Source: CAVYYW01 sp963772845 (lineage in GTDB: Bacteria > Bacillota > Bacilli > Bacillales > Sporolactobacillaceae). Taken from it: 64,000 nt of DNA. The notes under the pieces were generated by a model that was not told the origin of the DNA, did no database searches, and worked only from the letters and a program-made list of their open reading frames with translations. This document shows positions 8,535 through 16,866 of the stretch, one piece after another. The stretch covers positions 1 through 64,000 of the forward strand of contig CAVYYW010000034.1 in NCBI GenBank assembly GCA_963772845.1, in the 5' to 3' direction. Each line of letters begins with the position of its first letter. Position 1 is the first letter of the stretch. Position numbers and translations under genes: made by a program.

Positions 8535-9079
8535 AACAGGCTGTTTTACGAATAGTTATAGTTTCTGCTATCCTGTTGAGCACACTTTTATCTATTTATA
8601 TAAATTATTCACATTCTGAGGAGAAAAGTAAAAAACTCGAAGCGGCGCCTTTGCCAAATTTTGAAGCACCTTCCTTTGCTTTGAAAAGATTAGCTAATCA
8701 TCAAACGATTCGACTTGGTTCACAAATGGACAAACCGGTAATAATAAATTTTTGGGCTTCCTGGTGTCCGCCATGTCAGAACGAGGCGCCGGAATTTGCT
8801 GCCTTTTATAAAGACGTTCACGATAAAATCAATATTTATGCTATTAATCTGACGGATTCAGATCAGTTAGAAAACGTCAAAGCCTTTGCTGATCGATTTC
8901 ATTTTTCTTTTCCAGTTTTACTGGACAAAGATGGGAAAGTCAGCAGCGAATATTGGATAAAAACAGTTCCAACCACACTGTTAATTTCAAAAGAGGGCAA
9001 AATTCTAGATCGCCATGTCGGTTATATTAGTAAACAGGATTTGATAGAATACAAAACAAAACTTGGGCTAGGTGAATAG
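8531..9079 (+). CDS. Second ResA/TlpA-like thiol-disulfide oxidoreductase
   Basis: A 182-residue protein: membrane anchor at 5-23, then a TlpA-type thioredoxin fold with WCPPC at Cys79/Cys82 and TVPTTLLI as the cis-proline loop. The start at 8531 overlaps the ccdA stop; the frame opens earlier but within ccdA. It should be exported with its active site on the outer face and be reduced by the adjacent CcdA. It is similar in plan to the protein at 5978-6583 but has a much shorter linker. Confidence 0.88.
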   Translation: MKQAVLRIVIVSAILLSTLLSIYINYSHSEEKSKKLEAAPLPNFEAPSFALKRLANHQTIRLGSQMDKPVIINFWASWCPPCQNEAPEFAAFYKDVHDKINIYAINLTDSDQLENVKAFADRFHFSFPVLLDKDGKVSSEYWIKTVPTTLLISKEGKILDRHVGYISKQDLIEYKTKLGLGE

Positions 9080-9080
9080 A

Positions 9081-9782
9081 ATGACAGAAACACTTAATCT
9101 GGCAGGGATATCATTAAATAAAGTCTGGGTTACATACGGTGCTGGAATCATTCTCGCCTATATCCTTTTTCGAAACAAAGACCGTGATGCTGTTTCGATT
9201 CTGTTAAATATGCTGATCATCACTCTGCTTTTTTGGCGATTTGGAGCATGTTTTTTTAATCCCGAATCATTTATTAAGCATCCTAATCTATTTCTGCAAT
9301 CCTATGGTTCACAGAGAGAGGTCAGGACGGGAATTTTAGCAGCGGTTATTTATCTTATTTATAAAAACCATCGCACTCCATTAAAGCCTAACATTTTAAT
9401 GGATATTGCATTCCTAAGCTTATTAGTCATTTTTCTCGTCAAGAATTTATTTATTACACAATACGGAATCAGAACGTCATTACCCTGGGGAATCTCTTTG
9501 AGTGACCCAACGTATGCCTATCATCCTGTGAATACGTATCGACTCCTGTTAATCGCTTTTATGTTAATGTTTCTTTGGCGTAAACGATTTGTAATTGGTG
9601 AAGGTAAAATAACAATGAGTGTCCTCTTTATTTGGGGATTTGGCAATATGGCGATATCAAATCTTGAACCTCATCAGATTTCATTCTTGTTTCTGTCTTC
9701 GCTTCAATGGATTTATTTTATGTGTATGGTTTTAGGGGCTATTCTTTTATTTAGAAAGCCTCTCATTGATCATAAGCATTGA
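9081..9782 (+). CDS. Lgt-like polytopic membrane protein
   Basis: A 233-residue protein with about seven hydrophobic segments. The stretch ITQYGIRTSLPWGI resembles the NxxNxExYGxxTxLPWGV region of prolipoprotein diacylglyceryl transferase, and the HPVNTYRL stretch resembles its QPTFLYE loop. The essential Lgt HGGL-type histidine motif is not visible; the matching place reads QREVRTGIL. So it is a divergent paralogue that may not transfer diacylglycerol. ATG 9081 with AGGTGA six bases upstream is preferred over the in-frame GTG at 9072. It is the last gene of the redox group. Confidence 0.6.
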   Translation: MTETLNLAGISLNKVWVTYGAGIILAYILFRNKDRDAVSILLNMLIITLLFWRFGACFFNPESFIKHPNLFLQSYGSQREVRTGILAAVIYLIYKNHRTPLKPNILMDIAFLSLLVIFLVKNLFITQYGIRTSLPWGISLSDPTYAYHPVNTYRLLLIAFMLMFLWRKRFVIGEGKITMSVLFIWGFGNMAISNLEPHQISFLFLSSLQWIYFMCMVLGAILLFRKPLIDHKH

Positions 9783-10101
9783 AACGAGGTGTTGAGACAT
9801 TTTTCACAGTAATTGAGATGGTGAACGGGCTTCACTTAAAAACGGTCATCACAAAAATAAGAATGAAACAAAAGTCATATCCATTACGAAATTTATCGGA
9901 ACTTGCCGGCTTTATGGTGGGTTCTTTTTTTTGTTATTTAACAACTAATTCGAGAGTAAAGGTTCGTAATGGTAGTGCACTAATTATCAGTTATTGGACG
10001 AACTGGAGAGTTTCGGGAGGGAAAGCTATTGCTTGGAAAGTGGGGGATTGTTCAGGCAATGTAAAATTTAGGTTTTCATAAGGTATATAAGGGTTTTTAA
10101 A
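9783..10101. other. Intergenic stretch without supported gene
   Basis: About 320 bases between the Lgt-like gene and the coiled-coil gene. An open frame at 9779-10081 starts with TTG inside the previous gene's end, has no ribosome binding site and has atypical composition. No terminator or repeat of the window's main family is seen. Confidence 0.4.
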
Positions 10102-10407
10102 CTATCTTTCCCGAATTTCCCTAAGCTTGCGCTCGTGCTGAACATTTTTACTTGAGAGGTAGTCTACTGTTTCTTGAGTTTCAGCCATGTCAACTCGCAG
10201 TCCATCTATTTTTTTCTCAACCCGATCAAACCGATGATCTATTTGCTCAAACCGATGATCTATTTGCTCAAACCGATGATCTACTTGCTCAAATCGTTCA
10301 TCCATTCGATTTTCTAGATCGTGTTTCATATCATCAAGCTTTTGATTCATAGTTTTCGAGTATAGCTGCAATGCTTTTAAAATCTCCTGTACGCCTGACT
10401 GTTCCAT
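10102..10407 (-). CDS. Small coiled-coil protein with heptad repeats
   Basis: A 101-residue protein, very rich in Glu, Asp, Arg and Gln. The centre repeats the seven-residue unit DHRFEQI four times, followed by similar heptads, so a long parallel coiled coil is likely. At the DNA level this is a 21-base direct repeat at about 10234-10296. ATG at 10407 is chosen because AGAGGTG lies six bases upstream; an in-frame GTG at 10416 is inside that site. No signal peptide. Similar heptad-rich small proteins are common hypotheticals in Bacillus; function unknown. Confidence 0.7.
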   Translation of the reverse strand: MEQSGVQEILKALQLYSKTMNQKLDDMKHDLENRMDERFEQVDHRFEQIDHRFEQIDHRFDRVEKKIDGLRVDMAETQETVDYLSSKNVQHERKLREIRER

Positions 10408-10486
10408 CTTTATCACCTCTTTTTAGAAATTATAATATGACTTTTGAGCAATGTAAAGAATGTAAAATGCTTTGAATTTCTGCATT

Positions 10487-10516
10487 AAAAAAACCTCTTC
10501 AAAAAGAAGAGGTTTA
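10487..10516 (-). terminator. Intrinsic terminator of the carbonic anhydrase gene
   Basis: On the minus strand AAACCTCTTC and GAAGAGGTTT pair around a short loop and are followed by a run of T, directly after the carbonic anhydrase stop. Confidence 0.8.
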
Positions 10517-10526
10517 AGTGTTTCGC

Positions 10527-10913
10527 TTATATTTCTGTTACGGTCTCAACGTCCCAGTCTTCATTGACATAGAGTCCAATGACTTTTACAGGAAATCCCC
10601 ATGAATCAACCAAGTCCACGGCCTTTTTAATTTGAACACATTTCTCAGCTTTAGGGATAGGATTACCTGCGCAATCATGATGACCAATAATCGCAACAGT
10701 TTCTGAACCGTGAGCTCCCTGTGAAATTTGAATTTTGTTTTTGATCGCCTCAATTTCCCGGTCTGTTCCTGATAGCAATACTTTAGCTGGTCCTGCTTCA
10801 GTAATCATATCCACATACTCGACTTGATATTGGTCTTTAATCCATTGGGTTACTTGCAGTTGAACTCTTCCATCCATGCAGTTAATTGCGGTGGCAAATT
10901 TTGATTGTGACAT
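10527..10913 (-). CDS. Small beta-carbonic-anhydrase-like zinc protein
   Basis: A 128-residue cytosolic protein. The zinc-ligand pattern of beta carbonic anhydrases is present: CMDGR (Cys12, Asp14, Arg16) and GHHDC (His78, Cys81). At 128 residues it is much shorter than classical beta enzymes (about 190-220), matching the short carbonic-anhydrase-like proteins of Firmicutes whose activity is not well established. RBS AGGAGG precedes the ATG. It stands alone, with a terminator behind it. Confidence 0.75.
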   Translation of the reverse strand: MSQSKFATAINCMDGRVQLQVTQWIKDQYQVEYVDMITEAGPAKVLLSGTDREIEAIKNKIQISQGAHGSETVAIIGHHDCAGNPIPKAEKCVQIKKAVDLVDSWGFPVKVIGLYVNEDWDVETVTEI

Positions 10914-11084
10914 TGTTATCCTCCTATATAATACAGATCCCTTTAATAATAATGGTGGATCCGAAAAATAAAAAGTTCAAAATAATACTTTCACGTCTGT
11001 AAAAATATCCATTATATTTGTTGCTGCTTGGGATATTGTATTTGTTATTAATGACTGGATGTTACTATATAAGTAGATGAACTC

Positions 11085-11432
11085 TTATTGGTTCAAATGT
11101 TTATGCAATTCCTGTTTTGTAATGTTACCATGAGAGGCATTCCAGATGACCTCTTTGTTTTTGATCAAAATAACCTGAGGAGATTGATGGGTAACACCCG
11201 TTTGTTCGGTTATCAAATTAGAAAGGGGTTTTTCCTCAATCACTTTGACACTTGTGTAAGTCACATCGGGAGCGGGCGAATCGGCTAAAAAGGATTGATA
11301 TTCCCGCCAAGCGCCGGCACTGATTGGACACGTTGTGCTGTGCTTAAATAGTAGAACCGGTTTATTCAGAGAGTCATCCATAGCTGTTTCCCATTCTACT
11401 TTACTCGTCAGTTCTTTATTTTCTGCCATCAT
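11085..11432 (-). CDS. ytxJ: Monothiol bacilliredoxin (YtxJ/BrxC)
   Basis: A 115-residue thioredoxin-fold protein with the single-cysteine active site TCPIS (Cys35) typical of the YtxJ/BrxC family. It removes bacillithiol from S-bacillithiolated proteins after oxidative stress in the cytosol. Tandem start codons MM at 11432 and 11429. It is transcribed alone on the minus strand, divergent from the flavoprotein gene at 11605. Its presence implies bacillithiol in this organism. Confidence 0.9.
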   Translation of the reverse strand: MMAENKELTSKVEWETAMDDSLNKPVLLFKHSTTCPISAGAWREYQSFLADSPAPDVTYTSVKVIEEKPLSNLITEQTGVTHQSPQVILIKNKEVIWNASHGNITKQELHKHLNQ

Positions 11433-11604
11433 TCATCCCACATTTCTGCTTATAGATTCGTAAACTTAACACTGATTTTAAGACGCAGCATGTCACATTC
11501 ATTTTCTTTAGTGTAATCAATTCACATTCATTTTACAAATATCTTGCCAACCGTTTGATTAATTTTTAGTTTAATTAAAGACAACTATTTACAAGGAGTT
11601 AGTA

Positions 11605-12696
11605 ATGAAAAAATTATTGCTTGTGGGCGGGGGACTCGCTCATCTCAAGGTTCTGAAGATGCTTCAATCGCAGCCTATTAAAAATGTCGAGGCTACTTTA
11701 ATCTCACCTTCATCCTTTCAATATTACTCAGCTATGTTTCCTGGCTATGCAGAAGGGATATATAGTGAGTCTGAGATTCGAATTGATCTGGAAAAACTGG
11801 CTTTAAAAGCAAATGTTAAATGGTTAGAGGATGCTGTAACGGCCATTGATCCTAAGCAGAAACAGCTGTTGACAGCGACGGGGAAAGTGATGGCATACGA
11901 TGCTGTGTCATTTGATATTGGCTCGTTGACGTCTGGGACAGAGCTGCCAGGTGTGAAAGAGCATGCAGCGAGAATAAAACCGAATTATCATTTTACGGCT
12001 GTAATAGATGATCTGCGTAGAGCGAATAAGGTGGTTATAGCAGGGGGAGGTCCAAGTGCTGTTGAAATGGCATTATCACTGGAAGCCTGGCGCAAAGCGC
12101 ATCATATCGAGACACCTGTAACATTAATGACCTCCAGCCGGCTGCTCCCTCATGAGAGTAAGAAAATCTCGAACAAAATGACAGAGCTCTCATTGAAGAA
12201 AGGAATTCAGATTATAACTGAAAAACCAGCCTCTAAAATAGAGAAAAACCGCTATGTGGCAACTTCAGGTGAATCCATTCCATTCGATAAGCTAATATGG
12301 ATGGAGGGTTCTAAATCCCCCGGCATATTTAAAGTCTCAAACCTTCCAGTTGATGAAAAGGGTTATCTTAATGTTGAGGAGACATTGCAGGTGAAAAAAT
12401 ACCCGGCAATCTTTGGGGCAGGCGATTGTGTAAGCCTTTCAGACCATCACAGAATGAAAAAGACAGGGGGCGGTGACTCAGCCAGACAAGGACCCGTTTT
12501 GTTTAATAATCTAAAAGGATTCTTTGAAACAGGCGATGGGGAACGCTTTCGTCTGCAACAAAATCACCTTTCTGTCCTGTCATTGGGGAATAAAGAAGGC
12601 ATTGTCTTCTTTAAAAATTCTTTCATAAATGGGCGTTGGGTGTGGAGAATGAAAAATAAGATTGATAAAACTTTTTTGTCAAACTACCAGAATTAA
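11605..12696 (+). CDS. NDH-2-like FAD-dependent pyridine nucleotide oxidoreductase
   Basis: A 363-residue flavoprotein with two dinucleotide folds: VGGGLAHLKVL at the N-terminus for FAD, and IAGGGPSAVEMA near 145 for NAD(P)H. The FGAGDCVS stretch near the C-terminus contacts FAD. The plan matches the NDH-2-like family, especially the group found fused to selenophosphate synthase in other bacteria. It would oxidise NAD(P)H and pass electrons to a quinone or another acceptor; no membrane segment is obvious. RBS AAGGAG before the ATG. Monocistronic. Confidence 0.8.
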   Translation: MKKLLLVGGGLAHLKVLKMLQSQPIKNVEATLISPSSFQYYSAMFPGYAEGIYSESEIRIDLEKLALKANVKWLEDAVTAIDPKQKQLLTATGKVMAYDAVSFDIGSLTSGTELPGVKEHAARIKPNYHFTAVIDDLRRANKVVIAGGGPSAVEMALSLEAWRKAHHIETPVTLMTSSRLLPHESKKISNKMTELSLKKGIQIITEKPASKIEKNRYVATSGESIPFDKLIWMEGSKSPGIFKVSNLPVDEKGYLNVEETLQVKKYPAIFGAGDCVSLSDHHRMKKTGGGDSARQGPVLFNNLKGFFETGDGERFRLQQNHLSVLSLGNKEGIVFFKNSFINGRWVWRMKNKIDKTFLSNYQN

Positions 12697-12821
12697 TCTT
12701 AGGTATACAAGACATATAGAAAACTTGGCTTATCGCCAAGCATATAATGGCGAAAGCCTATGTTGCCCTAATATTTTATGCTGCATTCTCGCTTTAGCAA
12801 AGTTAAACGTTATTAAAGTAT

Positions 12822-12848
12822 AAAAAAGCTGAGGCCATTGCCTCAGCT
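12822..12848 (-). terminator. Intrinsic terminator
   Basis: GCTGAGGC, CATT loop and GCCTCAGC; on the minus strand it is followed by T6, so it ends the deoxyribonucleotidase transcript. It may also stop the convergent flavoprotein transcript. Confidence 0.85.
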
Positions 12849-12858
12849 ATCTATTAAA

Positions 12859-13395
12859 TTAGTTTGAGCTCTCGTTAAGAAAATAGTTTCTGATTTCGTG
12901 CCAGTTGTTTACTCTAAGATAGTCGGTTTCATGAATGTTATGATGCGCAGTAAACAAAATCCCCTGGCCCTGAAACCGTTTGAAATGCCTGGCATTGTCA
13001 TCAATTAGATAATCAGCATGAATAATGCTCTTATCACCGCAGAAGACAATATTCATATCTGAAAGAAACGGGAAATGCTCTTGCAGCCATTCATATTTAT
13101 CAGTAAAAGATACTGGATGCTCCATGGCAGCAGTGGTAATGAAAATCTCAAACCGGCTGCTTAGTTCCTTAATGACTTCTTGACTCCCTTCCATGACGTC
13201 TAAATCACGGAAAAAGTGAGGTTCATCGATAAACGCACGGATTTCATCAGAAAGATGAGGGCGGTGCTGCCATAATTTTTTCCCTTGTAAATCCTCGATT
13301 GTCACATTGTCGCTATAGTATTTATTGTAAACGTTAAGATGCTTGTTCACGAAATCTGCCATTACTTCATCCATATCAATCGCAATTCTTTTCAT
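12859..13395 (-). CDS. 5'(3')-deoxyribonucleotidase-like HAD phosphatase
   Basis: A 178-residue cytosolic HAD-fold protein. The N-terminal IDMDEVMADF motif holds the two catalytic aspartates (7 and 9), FITTAAM matches the second motif, and YLIDDNARHF carries the acidic Mg2+ motif. The family removes phosphate from deoxynucleoside monophosphates; the closest named relative I recall is B. subtilis YorS. RBS GAGGAGA upstream of the ATG, terminator behind it. Monocistronic. Confidence 0.85.
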   Translation of the reverse strand: MKRIAIDMDEVMADFVNKHLNVYNKYYSDNVTIEDLQGKKLWQHRPHLSDEIRAFIDEPHFFRDLDVMEGSQEVIKELSSRFEIFITTAAMEHPVSFTDKYEWLQEHFPFLSDMNIVFCGDKSIIHADYLIDDNARHFKRFQGQGILFTAHHNIHETDYLRVNNWHEIRNYFLNESSN

Positions 13396-13540
13396 AAGTT
13401 TTCATCTCCTCTCAAGTTCAGTATGAAAATACCGCATTTATTATTATACAAGAAGCTGGCTAGAGTTTCTGCTCAGAGGGTCTCATTCTGATAACAGATT
13501 TTAATAGGAAAATGAATCACCCTCAATATAAGAACGGTAG

Positions 13541-13665
13541 TTGTTGATTTCCGCTCTAGGCTGCTCGCTTTCCACGGGCACGGCCTCAGCTAACTTTGGC
13601 GTGGTTCCTTTGTGCTCCAAAGTGGATCTTCGGACGCGTGCTGTTCCCGTTGGACTTGAAACAGC
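13541..13665. repeat. Dispersed repeat, GTTGATTTCCGCTCTAGG module
   Basis: Contains GTTGATTTCCGCTCTAGGCT, the CTTTGGCG / CGCCAAAG-like inverted repeat, and CGGACGCGTGCTG. It is close to the copies at 4012, 24566 and 55270. Its tail continues CTTGAAACAGCATCCTTG, then CACCGCACGAAGAAAATGC. Confidence 0.8.
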
Positions 13666-13719
13666 ATCCTTGAAATCACACCGCACGAAGAAAATGCGGT
13701 TGCCATCCATTGAAAGCAG

Positions 13720-13970
13720 AAATACCCTCGCTTTCCGCGGGCACGGCCTCAGCTAACTTTGGCGTGATTTCTTTGTGCGCCAAAGTGGATCTTCGGACGC
13801 GTGCTGTTTCCGCAGGACTTGAAACAGCATCCTTGAAATCACACCGCACGAAGAAAATGCAAAGCATTTTCGAGGAGTCTCGGATATTTCTAGCTTTTAG
13901 CTAAGAGTGTGCGCATTTTCGAGGAGTCTCGCACCTTCCGCGTTAATCAACGTATTTTTGTCTTGTGATG
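13720..13970. repeat. Second copy of the dispersed repeat plus tail modules
   Basis: 13725-13830 repeats most of the preceding module, and the same tail (TTGAAATCACACCGCACGAA) occurs at 13670-13695 and again at 13833-13858, so this is a local tandem duplication of about 165 bases. Then follow CGAGGAGTCTCG modules at 13871 and 13919 and AATCAACGTATTTTTG, as in other copies. No gene is supported in 13396-14815. Confidence 0.75.
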
Positions 13971-14059
13971 CCCTTTAGAATTCAATTATGTCTAGAGATT
14001 TTCAATAGCCAACAGTTGATTCCGTCTGCCTTGCATAAGATTTTCTAATATTTTACTTT

Positions 14060-14152
14060 GGTGCATAAATCCTAAATTCGGCACATAAATCACTTATTTT
14101 GGCACATAAATCTTAAATTCGGCACATAAACGAGTGATTTTGGCACATAAAA
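14060..14152. repeat. Five copies of a 20-21 base direct repeat
   Basis: GG(C/T)(A/G)CATAAA starts at 14060, 14080, 14101, 14121 and 14142, with AT-rich spacers that alternate AATTC and ATTTT endings. The even spacing of about two helical turns is striking. There is no gene within 600 bases downstream. Confidence 0.8.
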
Positions 14153-14354
14153 CTAAAATTATGACGCGCCAAACTCTGTATGAAAGGTGGAACACTCTCT
14201 TTTTTATCTAAACGTGCACCTTAAATGGCTTTTCACATGAATAGTGGTGTATTTCATGATATGAAGTTGGAGGAAGGTCACTCGCTTTCAGTGAATTAAC
14301 AATTTTGATTCCACATCGCACGAGGAAAGGAAGAAACAACCTATGATAAATTGA

Positions 14355-14520
14355 AAATACCCTCGATTTCCGCGTGCGGACCGTGAGTCTCCTCATGGCC
14401 ACAGGACGTGGGTAGGTTAGGCGTTGGCACAGGACGTGCCGATTTTATCCGAACTTCCATAAATTGTACTGTGGCTCCTGATGCTGATTCCAGGACTTGA
14501 AACATCCTCCTTGAATCCTT
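14355..14520. repeat. Dispersed repeat, CACAGGACGTGGGTAGG module
   Basis: TTTCCGCGTGCGGACCGTGAG, GGCCACAGGACGTGGGTAGG, GGCGTTGGCACAGGACGTGCC and a CTTGAAACATCCTCCTTGAA tail. The same module order appears at 3840-3930, 16380-16440 and 55140-55230. Confidence 0.7.
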
Positions 14521-14766
14521 ACCGCACGAAGATAATCGGTCCCAGAAGAATAACGAAATATCAGCTTCCGAATGGGTCTTGAACGTGCCTCAAGATGGGG
14601 TGGGACCCTTCCCATTTAAAGGCTTTTGTCCACTTCTCATGGTTTGCCCGCCACTTCCCTAATTTTCCCTTATTTCCGTAATTAATATCACCAGTCCACA
14701 CTGGTGGTTTTGATTGGTGGCCATCGGAAAACCCTTGGAAGCGTCGTGAAGTTATCTATTACAGTC

Positions 14767-14806
14767 AAAAAAATCCCCCTCTCTTTGTAATAAAAGAAAG
14801 GGGGAA
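14767..14806 (-). terminator. Intrinsic terminator of the thioesterase operon
   Basis: On the minus strand a TTCCCCCTTTCTTTT / AAAGAGAGGGGGA stem-loop is followed by T7, just behind the stop of the last gene at 14816. Confidence 0.85.
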
Positions 14807-14815
14807 TGTCGTGTC

Positions 14816-15181
14816 TTAAGCCAGGCTTTTTCTCAGCAGTCCTGCAAGGACCCGCTTAACTTCATCGTTAGCTGTAAGACTTTCTTCACGTTGTTTAAGA
14901 CCGAGCCAGTTCCAAGCATCACAAATTCTGAGGGCATCCTCACTAACGGTAAGGGGAAACGCGGTGTTGCCGCTTCTGAATTCATTCAGTACCGTTACAT
15001 ATGTGTACCTGATAGAGACAATGCGATTTTGATCCAAAACGCCAATCATTTTTCCTGAGCGAATGTTACCTCCGGCGAATTGTCCAGTAATAATCTGTCG
15101 GTTTACATTAACATCTAAAGTATAGGATGACAGAAAGTTCAGGTCTTTTCCTGTTAATACTTTGTCCGTCTGTTTTAGCAT
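14816..15181 (-). CDS. Uncharacterised protein, possible N-acetylglutamate-synthase-annotated fold
   Basis: A 121-residue soluble protein. The N-terminal half has alternating beta-strand pattern with GQFAGGNIRSGKMIGV and IRYTYVTVLNEFRSG, which resembles the small antiparallel-sheet proteins often annotated n-acetylglutamate synthase in Firmicutes; that match is weak. The C-terminal half is helical. RBS AAGGGGAA lies before the ATG. It is the third gene of a minus-strand operon with an acyl-CoA thioesterase. No function is claimed. Confidence 0.6.
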   Translation of the reverse strand: MLKQTDKVLTGKDLNFLSSYTLDVNVNRQIITGQFAGGNIRSGKMIGVLDQNRIVSIRYTYVTVLNEFRSGNTAFPLTVSEDALRICDAWNWLGLKQREESLTANDEVKRVLAGLLRKSLA

Positions 15182-15216
15182 TTTTCTTTTCCCCTTAATG
15201 TCTTTATAAAATAAAT

Positions 15217-15582
15217 TTAAGATTGAACACCTTTTAATTCTTCAGGAGACTTACCGAGCAACAATAAACAAATATTATTATAACCGCAATCCTTGTAATT
15301 TAAAAACAGTTTTTTAATAACTTCTGCATACTCACTACTTCTAAAGTCATTAACTTCTTGAAGATAAAGGCTAATTACTGACTGTTTGGCATGAACAGGA
15401 GCCGATTTTTCAGTATTTTCATCTGTCAGCAGACTACCAAGGTATTGATATCGGAATTGCAGCTGTCGAGTTAGACTAACTAGATGAATCAAATCTTCGT
15501 ACAAACCAGGCGTTTGAGTTTTTATTTGGTCGCCAGCATGTCTTGCTTCATAAAGTTTTTCCAAACTGGTTAAAGCAATCAT
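15217..15582 (-). CDS. Uncharacterised helical protein
   Basis: A 121-residue soluble, mostly helical protein that I do not recognise (LEKLYEARHAGDQ start; FLNYKDCGYNNICLLLLGK near the C-terminus). Its ATG overlaps the stop of the thioesterase gene by four bases (15579-15582), so it is translationally coupled to it. The coupling makes it a real gene and suggests a shared role, but the sequence gives no catalytic motif. Confidence 0.7.
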   Translation of the reverse strand: MIALTSLEKLYEARHAGDQIKTQTPGLYEDLIHLVSLTRQLQFRYQYLGSLLTDENTEKSAPVHAKQSVISLYLQEVNDFRSSEYAEVIKKLFLNYKDCGYNNICLLLLGKSPEELKGVQS

Positions 15583-16133
15583 TTAGCATCCCCGCTTTGA
15601 GTTGTTTCAAATTCATTGATTTCCCAAGGCTTTTTAACAGTTAAGGACTCTGCGACTCCCTTGCTTTTCTTTCTCCTAGCTTTTCTCACGTCGGCTCTTT
15701 CTGCTCCAGTGTTAAAGAGACTTATTTCTTCATCTGTTTCTGGTATAACACCAGGTACTTCCATCGGCTTTTTATTTTGATCCAAGGCAACAAATGTTAG
15801 AAAGGCAGTGCCGGCAATTCGTCGGTCACCGTTTATCATATCCTCAGCAATCACCTTGCAAAAGATCTCCATGGAACTTCGCCCTGTATAGGAAACAAAG
15901 GATTCGACACAAACGGAATCGGTTTTGTGGATCGGCCAAAGAAAATCCAGAGAATCGATTGAAGCTGTTACACATTCTTTTGCTCTTGAATGTCTCCGTG
16001 CTGAAAGGGTAGCGCAATCATCTAGTTTTTTCATCAGGACGCCGCCAAACAAGGTATTATAGTTATTTAAATCCCCTGTGAGAACCTGCGATGTATTTAC
16101 AATGCGGCTTTCGCGTGCTCTTTTCTTATCCAT
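15579..16133 (-). CDS. Hotdog-fold acyl-CoA thioesterase (YkhA type)
   Basis: A 184-residue cytosolic hotdog protein. YNTLFGGVLMKKLDDCATLSA is the helix-strand core of the BFIT/Acot12-like acyl-CoA hydrolase family (YkhA in B. subtilis), with Asp in the central helix. It hydrolyses acyl-CoA to free acid and CoA. The last 40 residues are extra, basic and probably disordered (RKARRKKSK). First gene of a three-gene minus-strand operon ending in a terminator at 14767-14806. Confidence 0.88.
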   Translation of the reverse strand: MDKKRARESRIVNTSQVLTGDLNNYNTLFGGVLMKKLDDCATLSARRHSRAKECVTASIDSLDFLWPIHKTDSVCVESFVSYTGRSSMEIFCKVIAEDMINGDRRIAGTAFLTFVALDQNKKPMEVPGVIPETDEEISLFNTGAERADVRKARRKKSKGVAESLTVKKPWEINEFETTQSGDAK

Positions 16134-16334
16134 ATATATGCAACCTTCTTTAACTTATTATATTTAGAAAATGGACTTTGAGAAGTCCTACGTTGTGATT
16201 CTAATCCTCCATTGGAGAGATGTAAAATAGTTATTTTTCATGGAGTGTATAGCTGTTATCTATGAAAATGCTTACATCTATATATAAGGGTTATACAAAG
16301 TAAGGAAGCTGCAAAAGTCCCTCGATATAAAATA

Positions 16335-16710
16335 TGGTTGTTTAATTTGCGTTTCAGGCACTCGCTTTCCGTGGGCAACGCTTCAGTCTCCTCATGCCCA
16401 CAGGATGTGGGTAGGATCGGCGTTGTCACAGGACGTGACTCTCTTAGCCGATCTTCCTTAAGGAGTTCTGCCGGGTCTTCAGCTGTTGGTTTTCCCACTG
16501 GAGTCTCGTGCCCTCCACTCCAATCAGCTTAAATAGGAAGTTGAACCAGCTTAATTTCCTTAACATTTGAAATGAGTTAGTTTTTCAGTTGCCTCATGCT
16601 GATTCTACAAGAGTCTCAGGTATTTCTTGCTTTCAATGAGCATTCACATTTTGGCTGGGTCTCGCAATTTCCGCTTCAATCAATGTGTTTGTGGATGCCC
16701 TTTAGAGGAC
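16335..16710. repeat. Dispersed repeat mosaic
   Basis: 16335-16530 is the CACTCGCTTTCCGTGGGCAA subtype, with CCACAGGATGTGGGTAGG, a GTCTTCAGCTGTTGGTTTTC part and a CCCACTGGAGTCTCGTGCCC end, then CCAATCAGCTT. 16600-16710 adds GAGTCTCAGGTATTTCTTGC and TTCCGCTTCAATCAATGTG modules. 16134-16934 holds no supported gene; 16750-16860 also carries repeat fragments (AATTTTCCAGCAGCACAGC, also seen at 55490). Confidence 0.75.
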
Positions 16711-16866
16711 ATTTGTGACTATAGATATACAGCGGCTGTCAGCTGATTAAGTGGCGTCTCAAATTTTCCAGCAGCACAGCCGAGTGAACGTAGGAAACCT
16801 CAAAGTAGACTTTTTCATTGCCCAAATGAGCATGAGCGTGACCAGGCGAGACCCCGCAGGGCAAAT

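Noticed and set aside
9779..10081. 100-codon frame after the Lgt-like gene
   Set aside because: TTG start without ribosome binding site, unusual composition and no terminator.
10152..10352. Plus-strand frame with repeated DDLFAQT peptide
   Set aside because: It is the complement of the coiled-coil gene's 21-base repeats, which has the better start and ribosome binding site.
14060..14152. CRISPR array
   Set aside because: Repeats are too short (about 10 bases conserved), spacers are about 10 bases and similar to each other, and there are no cas genes.
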